In this document: positions 7,594-16,377 of the stretch, piece after piece | How positions within the stretch are numbered: position 1 is the first letter of the stretch | How the letters are laid out: each line of letters opens with the position of its first letter | Source: JAGLHV01 sp023143305 [NCBI: Clostridia bacterium] | GTDB lineage: Bacteria; CBDUZB01; JAGLHV01 | Assembly (NCBI GenBank): GCA_030637025.1 | Contig: DAOVVV010000028.1 | Location: 1 to 32,142 of the forward strand | Direction: 5' to 3' | Length of the DNA: 32,142 bases | Translations under genes and position numbers: made by a program | The notes under the pieces: generated by a model | The model's database searches: none | What the model was told of the DNA's origin: nothing | Seen by the model: only the letters and a program-made list of their open reading frames with translations

Positions 7594-7773
7594 AGTCCAT
7601 AGTTGACAGACAAAAACAGGCACAAAGGCATCAAGGCACAGAGGCACAGAGTTAAAGAACTCAAGACAAAAATTAGTCCATCGTCTATTGATAACAAATA
7701 ACATAATCAACCACAACGACAGTTATGAATTATGAGTTAAAAACAAAAACAGATTTAGTTCATAGTCCATAGA
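7594..7773 (+). repeat. Intergenic region with scattered AGTCCAT heptamers and low-complexity repeats
   Basis: The 404-base gap 7576-7979 holds no gene. It contains AGTCCATAG at 7594-7602, AGTCCATCGTCTATTG from 7675, and a double unit AGTTCATAGTCCATAG at 7758-7773, related to the tandem array at 3535-3564. A purine-rich stretch repeating AAGGCAC/GAGGCACAGAG occurs at about 7618-7650, and GACAGTT/AAAGACA words recur to about 7880. I see no clear promoter for the downstream barrel gene. Confidence 0.6.
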
Positions 7774-7979
7774 TAACAGATAAAAGATATAAAGACGGTT
7801 AATAAAGACAGTTGAATTAGTTTAGATTGGTTAGATAAAGACAAAGACAGTTTTATTGGTTTAGATTTGTTGAATTGATAAAAGATAAAAAACAAAAAAA
7901 TAGATACTAAATCCGAAATACGAAATGAATCTATGTTTTTTTCTCCTTCTTGATGAGGGGATAGAGGGTGGGTAAATAA

Positions 7980-10097
7980 TTGAAGAAGATATTGATTGTT
8001 TTTAAATATAGTGTGGTTGTCTTTTTTTTATTAAGCGTTAGTTGTTTAACTGCTTTTGGTCAGGGAAAAAGTAGCACCACTCTTTATTTATATTTTGCTG
8101 ATGAAGGAATTTATCCTGATACAAGTGTTTTAGAAGATCCATTTAATTCTTACTCTAAATATTTGGTAAGTGATTTGGAAAGAATTAAATGGAAGCACAT
8201 AAATAGTGATAATTCGCGCGATGATTTTTATGTTTGGGCAACTTATCTTGCGTTGGTGCCCGGTGCGGAAGCTCAGTATTATACGGCAATGGCTTTGGAG
8301 AAAGCAAGTTCAAAAGAAGAAATTGTCCGGGGAATGCCTCATAAAGGACTGGTCTTCCGGGGTTTTGGTAATTTAAAGGAACAAGCAGTTAGAGCATATC
8401 AGTCAATAATTAATCATTGGCCCAAGGCAATGAGTTACGATCCCCGTCAAAAGTTATGGTGGTCTTTGGAAGAAGGTTCCCGAAAAGCTATTTATCGTCT
8501 GGGAAAAACACCCGTGGTTCATCGTCCTCTTCCTTTTTCTTTGGTTGGCGGAAAATATGAAATGAGAATGGTAACTAATGATACGACCGGTTATTATCAA
8601 TATGATTGGGCCTGGCATCCGGAGGGAGTGGAAACAGAACAATGGGGGATTAATCAATATCATTCTTTAGGAATGGATTTAGGTTTGAATTATGGCCGAA
8701 AAATTAAAGGCATTTGCGGAATAGAAATATTTGCTAACCGGGTTGCTTATTGGGATGCGCTGTCTTATCGGGAGGATAATGTCGGAGTAGTTATTTCTAA
8801 AGTAGATTTAAATTTTTATGGTGATTGGTTTGATACCTGGATATTTAAAAATGTAGGGCATTATCATTGGGGAGACATGATGGGATTTTATCGGGAGATG
8901 TATGAAACCCAATGGTCCAGGCAGTGTAATGCTTTTACTCCCCAGGGTGTAGAGATTAACGGACGGGGAATCTTGGATGGGATAACGATGATTGCCGGTG
9001 AGGATCCTATTTGGGGAAATAGTTCCGAGATCTTTTTAAAATATGAAAAAAATGTAGGATTGGCTAATTTTAAGTTAATGTATAAAGACAAACTAACCAA
9101 AAAAGAAACAGGAAAAATAGATTCTTTAACCGGGGGAATGTATTACTACGATTTTAATCCCTGGGATAATCAAATGAGTGCTTTTTCCCTGAATGTTGGA
9201 GGGGAAAGAAGAATTTCCTTGGAATCAGAAATAAAAAAGGTTAATGCGGATAATGAAAATATAGCATGGGGGGTAAAAGGAAAAGTTAAAATCATTCCAC
9301 AAAAAGCAGAAATTTCAGCACAATATATTAAAGCAGAGCCATATGCGGGAAATAAAAAAGAATTTTATTTGCAGACAAGATTTGTTCCTATACCCTGTCT
9401 TATTTTAAATAGTGATTATACCTGTCGGGAAAATATTTGGGGTGCTGCTTCTTCTTTTCCTTCTCTGGTTTTAGATAATCGGGAAGGCACAATTATTAAA
9501 GGATCGATTATCTTTGATACAACACCGGAAGTTCCTTTTCGCCTTTGGGATGGAAATTTTAATGAAGATGAAGATGCTCCTCTTGCTCTGGAGTTTGGAT
9601 ACGAGTTTGCTGATTATCCCGGATATACCGACCGCCAAAAACATTATGATTATATTCAACGTGTCTGGTGGGAAGAAGGGACCGGTAGTCAGGGGAGATC
9701 CCCGGTGAAATTAGACAAAATTTTTGCCCAGCTGCTAATAAATCCTTTTAATAGGGGAGATAGAATAATAATAAATTTTGCTACCGGATTAAAACAGGCA
9801 CAGGCAGGAGCGGATTATGTAGTAAAAGAAGAAACCCGTTTTAAAAATATTGAATTGAGTATGAAAATAGGATTTTTCAGAGGTGAAATTAATTGCTTTG
9901 TGGATGATTGGATGCCTTATCAAATAGACGGTCCTTTATATGGAATGACTTACGATGAAAGATTTATTATCTATTTAGGCCGTGTATTTGACCGGCAGGA
10001 AAAATTAAAATTGGGTTTAGAATATGAACAGGTAAATGATAGTCATGAATCAGCCGAGTATAAAGAGTATCGGCTTGTTTGTAGTTTAAAGTTTTAA
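7980..10097 (+). CDS. Outer-membrane beta-barrel protein, candidate oligosaccharide porin
   Basis: The 705-residue product uses a TTG start at 7980 preceded by GGGTGGGT. It has a signal peptide with likely cleavage after AFG (residue 27). The body is rich in Trp, Tyr and alternating hydrophobic strands (EIFLKYEKNVGLANFKLMYKDKL, RISLESEIKKV). The protein ends in EYRLVCSLKF: the terminal Phe and alternating pattern are the usual barrel-assembly signal of Gram-negative outer-membrane proteins. Residues about 30-170 look helical and soluble (AQYYTAMALEKASSKEE), so a periplasmic plug or adaptor may precede the barrel. It lies directly ahead of two sugar ABC permeases, so passage of sugars across the outer membrane is inferred. 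It is not SusC-like and no TonB box is obvious. I do not recognise a named family. Confidence 0.65.
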   Translation: MKKILIVFKYSVVVFFLLSVSCLTAFGQGKSSTTLYLYFADEGIYPDTSVLEDPFNSYSKYLVSDLERIKWKHINSDNSRDDFYVWATYLALVPGAEAQYYTAMALEKASSKEEIVRGMPHKGLVFRGFGNLKEQAVRAYQSIINHWPKAMSYDPRQKLWWSLEEGSRKAIYRLGKTPVVHRPLPFSLVGGKYEMRMVTNDTTGYYQYDWAWHPEGVETEQWGINQYHSLGMDLGLNYGRKIKGICGIEIFANRVAYWDALSYREDNVGVVISKVDLNFYGDWFDTWIFKNVGHYHWGDMMGFYREMYETQWSRQCNAFTPQGVEINGRGILDGITMIAGEDPIWGNSSEIFLKYEKNVGLANFKLMYKDKLTKKETGKIDSLTGGMYYYDFNPWDNQMSAFSLNVGGERRISLESEIKKVNADNENIAWGVKGKVKIIPQKAEISAQYIKAEPYAGNKKEFYLQTRFVPIPCLILNSDYTCRENIWGAASSFPSLVLDNREGTIIKGSIIFDTTPEVPFRLWDGNFNEDEDAPLALEFGYEFADYPGYTDRQKHYDYIQRVWWEEGTGSQGRSPVKLDKIFAQLLINPFNRGDRIIINFATGLKQAQAGADYVVKEETRFKNIELSMKIGFFRGEINCFVDDWMPYQIDGPLYGMTYDERFIIYLGRVFDRQEKLKLGLEYEQVNDSHESAEYKEYRLVCSLKF

Positions 10098-10161
10098 TAA
10101 AACTAAAAGAAATAAAATCACTAATTAAAAAATGTCATGTAATTTAAATTGTGGCAGGAAA

Positions 10162-10169
10162 GAGGAAGG
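10162..10169 (+). promoter_or_regulatory. Shine-Dalgarno that decides the permease start
   Basis: GAGGAAGG lies five bases before ATG 10175. The longer in-frame option, GTG at 10151, has no comparable site, so the shorter start is preferred. Confidence 0.6.
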
Positions 10170-10174
10170 ATTAT

Positions 10175-11143
10175 ATGAATGGAAAAATTTTTAAGAAAAT
10201 AAATCATGAAGCGGTAGCAGGGTATTTATTTATTTTACCCAATTTTATCGGATTTTTAATTTTTACTTCTTTACCGGTAGTTGCTTCTTTAGTGCTTAGT
10301 TTTTGCAAATGGGATTTATTTACGCCTTTACCTGAATTTGTAGGACTAAGTAATTTTATAGGACTTTTTGGTTTTCATTTTAAAGACGGATATGTTTTTC
10401 AGTCTTTCTGGTATTATTGTTCCTTCTGGCGTTATCTTATTCCTAATGACCCTGAATTTTGGTATTTTTTGTACAATACAATCTTTTTTATGATTGGTAT
10501 TCCCCTTTCTATGGCCGGGTCATTGTTTTTAGCTTTAGTAATGAATCGAAAAATAAAAGGAATTACTTTTTTCAGGACAATTTTTTTCTTGCCGACTATT
10601 TCTTCGGTGGTAGCTATTTGTTTGCTCTGGAGATGGATATTTAATACAAATTATGGATTATTGAATGTGCTTTTATCTAAAGTAGGTTTGCCTGGGCTTC
10701 CATGGCTGAATAGTACTCTCCTGGCTAAGCCATCGCTTATTTTAATGGGGCTATGGATTTGTATAGGCGGGTTTAATATGCTGTTGTATTTGGCGGCTTT
10801 ACAGGGTATTCCCCAGTATTTATTTGAAGCTGCGGATATAGACGGAGCGAATGCCTGGCAAAAATTCAAACACATTATTGTTCCGATGATTTCACCTGCG
10901 ACTTTTTTTATTTTTATTATGAGTATTATTTCCGGTTTTCAGGGTGGATTTCAAAATGCCTATCTGATGACGCGGGGAGGTCCTGCCGGGTCAACAACGA
11001 CTTTAGAATATTATATATATAGTAATGCTTTTACCTGGCATCATATGGGGTATGCCTCGGCTATTTCCTGGTTTTTATTTGTAATTATTTTTGGTGTTAC
11101 TATGTTAAATTGGAAATACGGTGGAAAAAAAGTACATTATTGA
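10175..11143 (+). CDS. Sugar ABC transporter permease, MalF/UgpA type (CUT1)
   Basis: This is an inner-membrane channel subunit of a carbohydrate importer, 322 residues from the preferred ATG. The first helix starts at about residue 14 (VAGYLFILPNFIGFLIF), as in UgpA/LacF proteins. The cytoplasmic coupling loop has the EAA motif EAADIDGA (residues 218-225) followed by IIVPMISP, the site that contacts the ATPase. An extra loop at residues about 64-97 (SFWYYCSFWRYLIPNDPEFW) sits between the first and second helices. It pairs with the permease at 11328 and the binding protein at 12228. No ATPase gene is present in the window; CUT1 systems often share one encoded elsewhere. GTG 10151 would add eight residues. 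Confidence 0.92.
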   Translation: MNGKIFKKINHEAVAGYLFILPNFIGFLIFTSLPVVASLVLSFCKWDLFTPLPEFVGLSNFIGLFGFHFKDGYVFQSFWYYCSFWRYLIPNDPEFWYFLYNTIFFMIGIPLSMAGSLFLALVMNRKIKGITFFRTIFFLPTISSVVAICLLWRWIFNTNYGLLNVLLSKVGLPGLPWLNSTLLAKPSLILMGLWICIGGFNMLLYLAALQGIPQYLFEAADIDGANAWQKFKHIIVPMISPATFFIFIMSIISGFQGGFQNAYLMTRGGPAGSTTTLEYYIYSNAFTWHHMGYASAISWFLFVIIFGVTMLNWKYGGKKVHY

Positions 11144-11150
11144 AAGTTGA

Positions 11151-11262
11151 TTAGATTTCTGCAAAAATAGCCTTATTACCTTTATTGCCTGCCCGCTCCG
11201 CCTTAGGCGGATAAGGAGGGTCATTCCTGCGGAAGCAGGAATCTATAATGTGTTGTTTTGTA
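11151..11262 (-). repeat. MITE-like dispersed element with REP-type palindrome, copy 2 (inverted)
   Basis: This element fills most of the gap between the two permease genes. It contains the hairpin ATTCCTGC-GGAA-GCAGGAAT (11223-11242) and CCGCCTTAGGCGG. Its ends match copy 1 (665-850) in reverse complement: AGATTTCTGCAAAAATAGCC on one side and TTGTTTTGTAGAACT on the other. It is shorter than copy 1, lacking one of the nested palindromes. Confidence 0.75.
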
Positions 11263-11327
11263 GAACTATTAAAGTTGATGTATACGGAGTAAAATAAATT
11301 ATTAATGGATAAATTAAGGGAGAGCTT

Positions 11328-12173
11328 ATGGAGAAAAAGAAAAGTTTGAAAAATCAAAAAAAGATTATGGATGTAGTCGTTTATTGTATACTTTCAGTGG
11401 TGGGAATAACTATGCTTTTCCCTTTTTTATGGATGTTGTCTACCTCATTGAAAGATTTAAGCCAGGTATTTACTACCAGTATAAATCTTATTCCGGATCC
11501 TATTAGGTGGGGTAATTATGTTAAAGCCTGGACTTCGATTCCATTCGGAAGATTTTATTTAAATAGTGTTTTTATTGCTGTAACCATCACAGCAGGACAG
11601 GTTTTTACCAGCAGTTTAGCTGCTTATGCCTTTGCCCGTTTAAAATTTCCGGGAAGAGAAAAACTATTTTTTGGTTATTTGGCAACAATGATGATTCCCG
11701 GGACAGTAACGATGATCCCGGTATTTATTTTGATGAAGGTTATGGGTTGGCTGGATACTTATAAGGCCTTAATTTTACCGGGTATGTTTACTGCTTACGG
11801 GACATTTATGTTAAGGCAGTTTTTTATGACTTTGCCTCACGATTTAGAAGATGCAGCTAAAATTGATGGGTGTGGTTTTTTTGGTATTTATTGGCGGGTG
11901 ATTATTCCTTTATCCAAGCCGGCATTAGCTACCTTAGCGACTTTTACTTTTATCTGGAATTGGGGTAATTTTATTTGGCCTTTGGTTGTAACTAATTCGG
12001 AAAAAATGAAAACCTTACCTATTGGACTTTCTTATTTCCAGGATTTACATTCTACGGAATGGACTTTACTTATGGCTGCATCTCTTATTGTGCTTATTCC
12101 GGCGTTAATTGTTTTTATTTTTAACCAACGCTTTTTTACCAGAGGAATAGCTTTAACCGGGATGAAAGGCTAA
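11328..12173 (+). CDS. Sugar ABC transporter permease, MalG/UgpE type (CUT1)
   Basis: This is the second channel subunit of the importer, 281 residues. It has about six membrane helices starting at residue 17 (VVYCILSVVGITMLFPFLWML). The EAA-type loop reads EDAAKIDGCG (174-183), followed by VIIPLSKPALATLA. The C-terminus IALTGMKG is the typical MalG-type ending. GGGAGAG precedes ATG 11328. It is separated from the first permease gene by 184 bases, most of them taken up by a MITE-like repeat, which is unusual inside a transporter operon. The binding protein gene follows closely. The substrate cannot be read from the permeases; the neighbouring glycosidases suggest a beta-linked oligosaccharide. 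Confidence 0.92.
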   Translation: MEKKKSLKNQKKIMDVVVYCILSVVGITMLFPFLWMLSTSLKDLSQVFTTSINLIPDPIRWGNYVKAWTSIPFGRFYLNSVFIAVTITAGQVFTSSLAAYAFARLKFPGREKLFFGYLATMMIPGTVTMIPVFILMKVMGWLDTYKALILPGMFTAYGTFMLRQFFMTLPHDLEDAAKIDGCGFFGIYWRVIIPLSKPALATLATFTFIWNWGNFIWPLVVTNSEKMKTLPIGLSYFQDLHSTEWTLLMAASLIVLIPALIVFIFNQRFFTRGIALTGMKG

Positions 12174-12183
12174 AAATTAAAAA

Positions 12184-12220
12184 AGGAGGAAAGCATGCAA
12201 CTATTTTTTCATAAAGGAGA
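12184..12220 (+). promoter_or_regulatory. Tandem Shine-Dalgarno sites before the binding-protein gene
   Basis: AGGAGG (12184-12189) precedes ATG 12195, and AAAGGAGA (12213-12220) precedes the in-frame ATG 12228. The second start gives a normal lipoprotein signal peptide; the first would add MQLFFHKGENG. The second is therefore preferred, though both could be used. Confidence 0.6.
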
Positions 12221-12227
12221 GAATGGA

Positions 12228-13550
12228 ATGAAAAAGTGCTTAGGTTTTTTGTTATTGGTTGTTTTAGGTTCGGTTTTGTTAGGAGGATGTGGAAAAAAAG
12301 AGGATGCAGAAAGCAAAAAAGTAAATATCCGGGTTGCTTTTTGGGGTGGGGTGGAAGAAAAAAAAATAATTACTGAGACTATTACTGATTGGGAAGCAAA
12401 ACAATCAAAAATAAAAATAGAGTTAGAGCATATTCCGGTTACTTCTTATCTGGATAAGGTATTAACGGAAATTGCCGGCAGAAGAGCTGCGGATGTAATT
12501 TTTTGTGATGTAAATGCTTTTGTTCCTTTTTTTTATAAGAATGTTCTTTTGGATTTAACCCCTTTAATTGAAAAAGATAAAGAATTCAAGATTAAAATAA
12601 ACGACTTTTTTCCGGAAGTTTTAGCCAGGTTTACCAAAAAAGGGAAAATATTTTGTATTCCCCGGGACACGGCGCCTTTTGCAGTAATCTATTACAACAA
12701 AGATTTATTCGACCAGTTAAAAATCCCTTATCCCACTGATGATTGGGATTGGGACACATTTTTAAAGATAGCCCAAAAAATGACTATCGATGAAAAAGGA
12801 AAAAACCCTACGGATAAAGGTTTTAATGATAAAAAAGTGAAACGTTATGGTTTTTGGTGTTGGACATGGCAGAATTTTGTTTATAGTAACGGAGGGAAGA
12901 TAGTTGATGATATAAATAATCCTACTACTTGTCTTCTAAATCAACCCCAGGCGATAGAAGGATATCAATTCTATGTAGATTTAATGAACAAATATAATGT
13001 AGCGCCTTCAGGAGATGCCTTAGCTAATATGGGTATAGGGATTGACCAGATGTTTGCTATGGGCAAATTAGCTATGTATCAATCAGGAATATGGGATACA
13101 CCTCATTTAAGAGAAATGCTTAAATTTAACTGGGATGTGGTTATGTTTCCCAAGGGGCCGGGCGGAAGGAGAGGTTTTGCTACCGGGGGTTCAGGGTATG
13201 CTATAGTATCGGCAACCAAGCATCCTCAGGAAGCATGGGAGGTAATAAAGTGTCTGGCTGGGGATGAAGGGCAGGAAAAATTAGCCGATACAGGCCTTGC
13301 TCAACCGGCTAATCGAAAAATAGCAAAAGGAGTCCATTTTGCCCAATCTTCCAGCTTTCCTTTAAATAAAGGAATGTTAAATGAAGCAGTTAAATATGTC
13401 GTTTATGATCCATTTCATATTCGTTGGAGGGAAGCACAGGATAAATATATTACTCCTAAATTGGATTTAATTAATTCCGGTAAAATATCCGTTGAAGAAG
13501 GATTTGAGCGGATAGTACCGAAAGTAAATGCTTTATTGAGGGAAGAATAA
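12228..13550 (+). CDS. Sugar-binding lipoprotein of the ABC importer (family 1 solute-binding protein)
   Basis: This lipid-anchored periplasmic protein would capture the sugar and deliver it to the two permeases, 440 residues from the preferred start. The signal peptide ends in the lipobox LGGC with Cys21 as lipidated residue, followed by a charged linker (GKKEDAESKK). The mature part follows the family pattern: VRVAFWGG start, an AADVIFCDVNAF segment, CIPRDTAPFAVIYYNKDLF, then KLAMYQSGIWDTP, GGSGYAIVSATKHPQEAWEVIKCL and a basic C-terminus. The family is usually 400-450 residues, so it is complete. Its gene sits just behind both permease genes. An alternative start at 12195 extends the n-region by 11 residues. 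Ligand identity is unknown. Confidence 0.92.
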   Translation: MKKCLGFLLLVVLGSVLLGGCGKKEDAESKKVNIRVAFWGGVEEKKIITETITDWEAKQSKIKIELEHIPVTSYLDKVLTEIAGRRAADVIFCDVNAFVPFFYKNVLLDLTPLIEKDKEFKIKINDFFPEVLARFTKKGKIFCIPRDTAPFAVIYYNKDLFDQLKIPYPTDDWDWDTFLKIAQKMTIDEKGKNPTDKGFNDKKVKRYGFWCWTWQNFVYSNGGKIVDDINNPTTCLLNQPQAIEGYQFYVDLMNKYNVAPSGDALANMGIGIDQMFAMGKLAMYQSGIWDTPHLREMLKFNWDVVMFPKGPGGRRGFATGGSGYAIVSATKHPQEAWEVIKCLAGDEGQEKLADTGLAQPANRKIAKGVHFAQSSSFPLNKGMLNEAVKYVVYDPFHIRWREAQDKYITPKLDLINSGKISVEEGFERIVPKVNALLREE

Positions 13551-13609
13551 TAGAAAATCAAAAATTTTGAACTCAGGGTTGGTTATACATAATTCAATAA
13601 AGGATGTGT

Positions 13610-14224
13610 ATGGGAATGAAGAAGAGCAATACAGGATTTACTTTAATTGAATTGATGATTGCTGTTGGTATTGTTAGTTTGTTGGTGATGGTAGCCGTAC
13701 CCAAGTTTGCTGATGTAATACAAAAATCAAAAGAAGCAAGCACTAAAGGTAATTTAGCTGTTTTAAGAAGTGCAGTTAATATTTATTATTCAGATAATGA
13801 AGGAATGTGGCCCCAACAAAACAGAGTATTAGATAACGATGCTACCTGGCATTATGAAAGTAGTTGGCTTCCGGGAGCAACTGGCGTGGATCCCGACCCT
13901 GATCATTTTGAAACATTGATGTTAGTTCGCGATGGTGAAGGGCGTTTCAAATATATTGACAAGATTCCTAATGCTTACATTGGACAAAAATGGGTGGGTG
14001 CTGCTGGATTTAATAAAGAAGGGACCAGTATTGTAGGAACTTATCATTCGGATGTACAGACAGGGGTTCCGGGAACCGGCAGTATTTTTACAAGGGGGCC
14101 GGATACGGAATGGTTGTGGGAGGTATGGATGTATTGTTGTGATACAGGTAATGTGTGGGTTAACGCCAATAAATTTGCAGGTCCCAGATTTGATACAAGG
14201 GGTAAAGCGATTACAAGCTGGTAA
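13610..14224 (+). CDS. Type II secretion-like pseudopilin (prepilin-type N-terminus)
   Basis: The product has 205 residues from ATG 13610, which has AAAGG six bases upstream; ATG 13604 and 13616 are in-frame alternatives. The leader ends in Gly9, followed by FTLIELMIAVGIVSLLVMVAVP, the prepilin-peptidase site with Glu at +5 and the hydrophobic assembly helix. The next stretch (KSKEASTKGNLAVLRSAVNIYYSDNEG) is the usual GspG-like helix. The C-terminal half is unlike major pseudopilins, with Trp-rich strands, a Cys-Cys pair (MYCCD) and RGPDTEWLWEVW. It sits between the sugar-binding protein and a glycosidase. No other secretion or pilus genes are near, so the assembly machinery must be elsewhere. 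A role in holding glycans or enzymes at the surface is inferred from position only. Confidence 0.85.
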   Translation: MGMKKSNTGFTLIELMIAVGIVSLLVMVAVPKFADVIQKSKEASTKGNLAVLRSAVNIYYSDNEGMWPQQNRVLDNDATWHYESSWLPGATGVDPDPDHFETLMLVRDGEGRFKYIDKIPNAYIGQKWVGAAGFNKEGTSIVGTYHSDVQTGVPGTGSIFTRGPDTEWLWEVWMYCCDTGNVWVNANKFAGPRFDTRGKAITSW

Positions 14225-14245
14225 AAGAGGGGGTATTTAAGGAAA

Positions 14246-16369
14246 ATGAGTTCAGTTAATTTAAAGAACGGTTATTTTGAAATTGATGGAAAGAAACAGT
14301 TTATTTTGTCAGGGGAAATTCAGTATTTTAGAATTAAAAAAGATAAATGGAGAAAAATGTTGGAGGGTTTGTGTGAGGCAAATTGTAATACCCTTTCTAC
14401 TTATATACCCTGGAATTGGCATGAGTATGAACAGGGAAAATTTGATTTTACCGGAGAGACACATCCCAGCAGGGACTTAGTAAGTTTTTTAAAATTAGTT
14501 AAAGAATACGGACTAAATTTGGTTATTAAGGGTGGCCCTCATATCCATGCGGAATTTTCAAACGGGGGTATTCCTAAGTGGGTTCTTTCCAGATACCCGG
14601 AGGTGCTTTGTTTAGATAACCAGGGAAAACCGACCGGTAACTATGCTTTTTATCCACCGGTAACCTATCTCCATCCTACTTATATGGAATTAGTAAAAAA
14701 ATGGTATGAAGCGTTTACCAAAATAGTGCTTTCTTCGGATAATATTATTTTATGGCAGGTAGATAATGAAGTGAGTTATAGTTTATCTTTTTTTCATTAT
14801 TCACCCGGACAGGCATTTACCGGGGATTATAATCCATTTCTGGTGGAAAATGGGCTATATCAACAATATTTAACTAAAAAGTTTAAAAATATAGAAGTTT
14901 TAAATGCTCGCTATGGAGAAAATAATACGGATTTTACTTTAGTTTCTCCTCCCCGCAGGGAACCAACTAATGAGGCAGAACAATTTAAAGTGTTTGACTG
15001 GTGTGAATTTCGGGAGAAATTAGTAGGTATGTATGTGCGTTCTTTAATAGAAACTCTCTTTGAGTTGGGTTGTCGGGGGCCTTTTAGTGTTGACGATCCG
15101 CTATTGGGTTATGATACATCCTGGAAAGGTATTTATGATCAGGTTAAAGATCCCCGTTGGCAGGTAGTTATTGGGTATACTTATTATACCGGAAATATGG
15201 AAGAGGAGTCCATAGGGTATCATCTTTCCCGTATAGAATTTACCAGAGCATCAGGGACTCCGGTGGTTTCCAACCATGAAATCCAGGCAGGAAATGTATA
15301 TTTTCTTTCCCATTGGAAACAATCTCCTTCGGATTATGATTTAATTTGGAAAACTTCTATTGGGTTTGGCAGTAATATGATTAATTTTTATTGGTTTTGT
15401 GATGGTTATAACTTTTTAGGATACGAACATTTTTTACCAGAAATGAATTTTTCTTCTCCGCTGGATAGGGATGGCAATAAAAGGTTTCAATTTGGAATAA
15501 TAAAGAAAATCGGTAAAATGCTCAAAAATTATCCGGAAATCGTAGAAACTACTCCTGATTACGATTTGGCCGTTGGATATTATCACCCTTATGCCCGGGC
15601 CGGTAAATTTAATAATTTAGAGGGAATAGGAAATTTCGAACTAAGTAAAGGAGGGGCAGTTGGTTCTTTTATCGATCTTTTAGGAGTATGTAATATTAAT
15701 TTCCAAATGCTTAATTTAGAAGCAAATTTTAAAGAAAACATTTTTTCTTTTCCGGCAAGATTAGTAGTTGTTTGTTATGAATTTTTGGATAAAAGTATTC
15801 AGAAGTCCTTACTTGATTATGTTTCTGCCGGAGGTCATTTGATTTTGTTAAATAAGATACCTCTTAAAGATGAAAACATGCAGGAATGTAAGATATTATA
15901 TGATAGTTTGAAGATAGCAAAGGTAGATTGTTTGCCTAAAGGGAAAGGGTTTTTTGAGATAAATAGAGTGGGATACAAAAATTATGATTTTTGTGTTTAT
16001 GATGATTTACAAGTATATGAATTTAATGATAAAAACTATAGTGTTGATTTAACTTCTTTTTCCTCAGGCAGAATATGTGGATTTAGCAGGAATGTGGGCA
16101 AAGGAAAAATATCGGTTATTGGATTTATTCCCCGGGTTTTTCTGGATGTTTCCAGAAATTTTGCCCGGGATTATTTTGTAAAAAAATCGCGGGATGGGAT
16201 TTTAATTTATGAACGAAAAAATAAAGATTTTTCACTTTTGACAGTCTGTAATTTACTGGAAAAAGAAGAAAAGATAAAAATAAATCAGAAAGAATTTATT
16301 TTACCTCCCCGTCAGGCGACATTTATTATTAAAAAAGGGGAAAAATATGAAAAGTGGGAAGAGGAATAA
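14246..16369 (+). CDS. GH35-like cytoplasmic glycoside hydrolase (putative beta-galactosidase-type)
   Basis: The 707-residue product has no signal peptide. The N-terminal TIM barrel follows the GH35 pattern: GEIQYFRI (23-30), YIPWNWHEYEQGKFDF (53-68), GGPHIHAEFSNGGIPKWV (96-113). The acid/base motif is WQVDNEVS with Asn174-Glu175, and a likely nucleophile is Glu345 in VVSNHEIQAGN. The nucleophile segment differs from the usual GH35 form, and residues about 450-560 (ARLVVVCYEFLDKS, SAGGHLILLNK) resemble the flavodoxin-like trimerisation domain of GH42. It may therefore belong to a divergent or unnamed clan GH-A family. The C-terminal part looks like a small beta domain. It lies 21 bases after the pseudopilin gene and 8 bases before the next gene. 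It probably cleaves imported beta-galactosides or related sugars; exact specificity is uncertain. Confidence 0.82.
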   Translation: MSSVNLKNGYFEIDGKKQFILSGEIQYFRIKKDKWRKMLEGLCEANCNTLSTYIPWNWHEYEQGKFDFTGETHPSRDLVSFLKLVKEYGLNLVIKGGPHIHAEFSNGGIPKWVLSRYPEVLCLDNQGKPTGNYAFYPPVTYLHPTYMELVKKWYEAFTKIVLSSDNIILWQVDNEVSYSLSFFHYSPGQAFTGDYNPFLVENGLYQQYLTKKFKNIEVLNARYGENNTDFTLVSPPRREPTNEAEQFKVFDWCEFREKLVGMYVRSLIETLFELGCRGPFSVDDPLLGYDTSWKGIYDQVKDPRWQVVIGYTYYTGNMEEESIGYHLSRIEFTRASGTPVVSNHEIQAGNVYFLSHWKQSPSDYDLIWKTSIGFGSNMINFYWFCDGYNFLGYEHFLPEMNFSSPLDRDGNKRFQFGIIKKIGKMLKNYPEIVETTPDYDLAVGYYHPYARAGKFNNLEGIGNFELSKGGAVGSFIDLLGVCNINFQMLNLEANFKENIFSFPARLVVVCYEFLDKSIQKSLLDYVSAGGHLILLNKIPLKDENMQECKILYDSLKIAKVDCLPKGKGFFEINRVGYKNYDFCVYDDLQVYEFNDKNYSVDLTSFSSGRICGFSRNVGKGKISVIGFIPRVFLDVSRNFARDYFVKKSRDGILIYERKNKDFSLLTVCNLLEKEEKIKINQKEFILPPRQATFIIKKGEKYEKWEEE

Positions 16370-16377
16370 TTAGGATT

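Noticed and set aside
12195-12227. Longer start of the sugar-binding lipoprotein giving MQLFFHKGENG extension
   Set aside because: It has a good Shine-Dalgarno, but the downstream ATG 12228 gives a normal lipoprotein signal peptide with its own site; kept only as an alternative.
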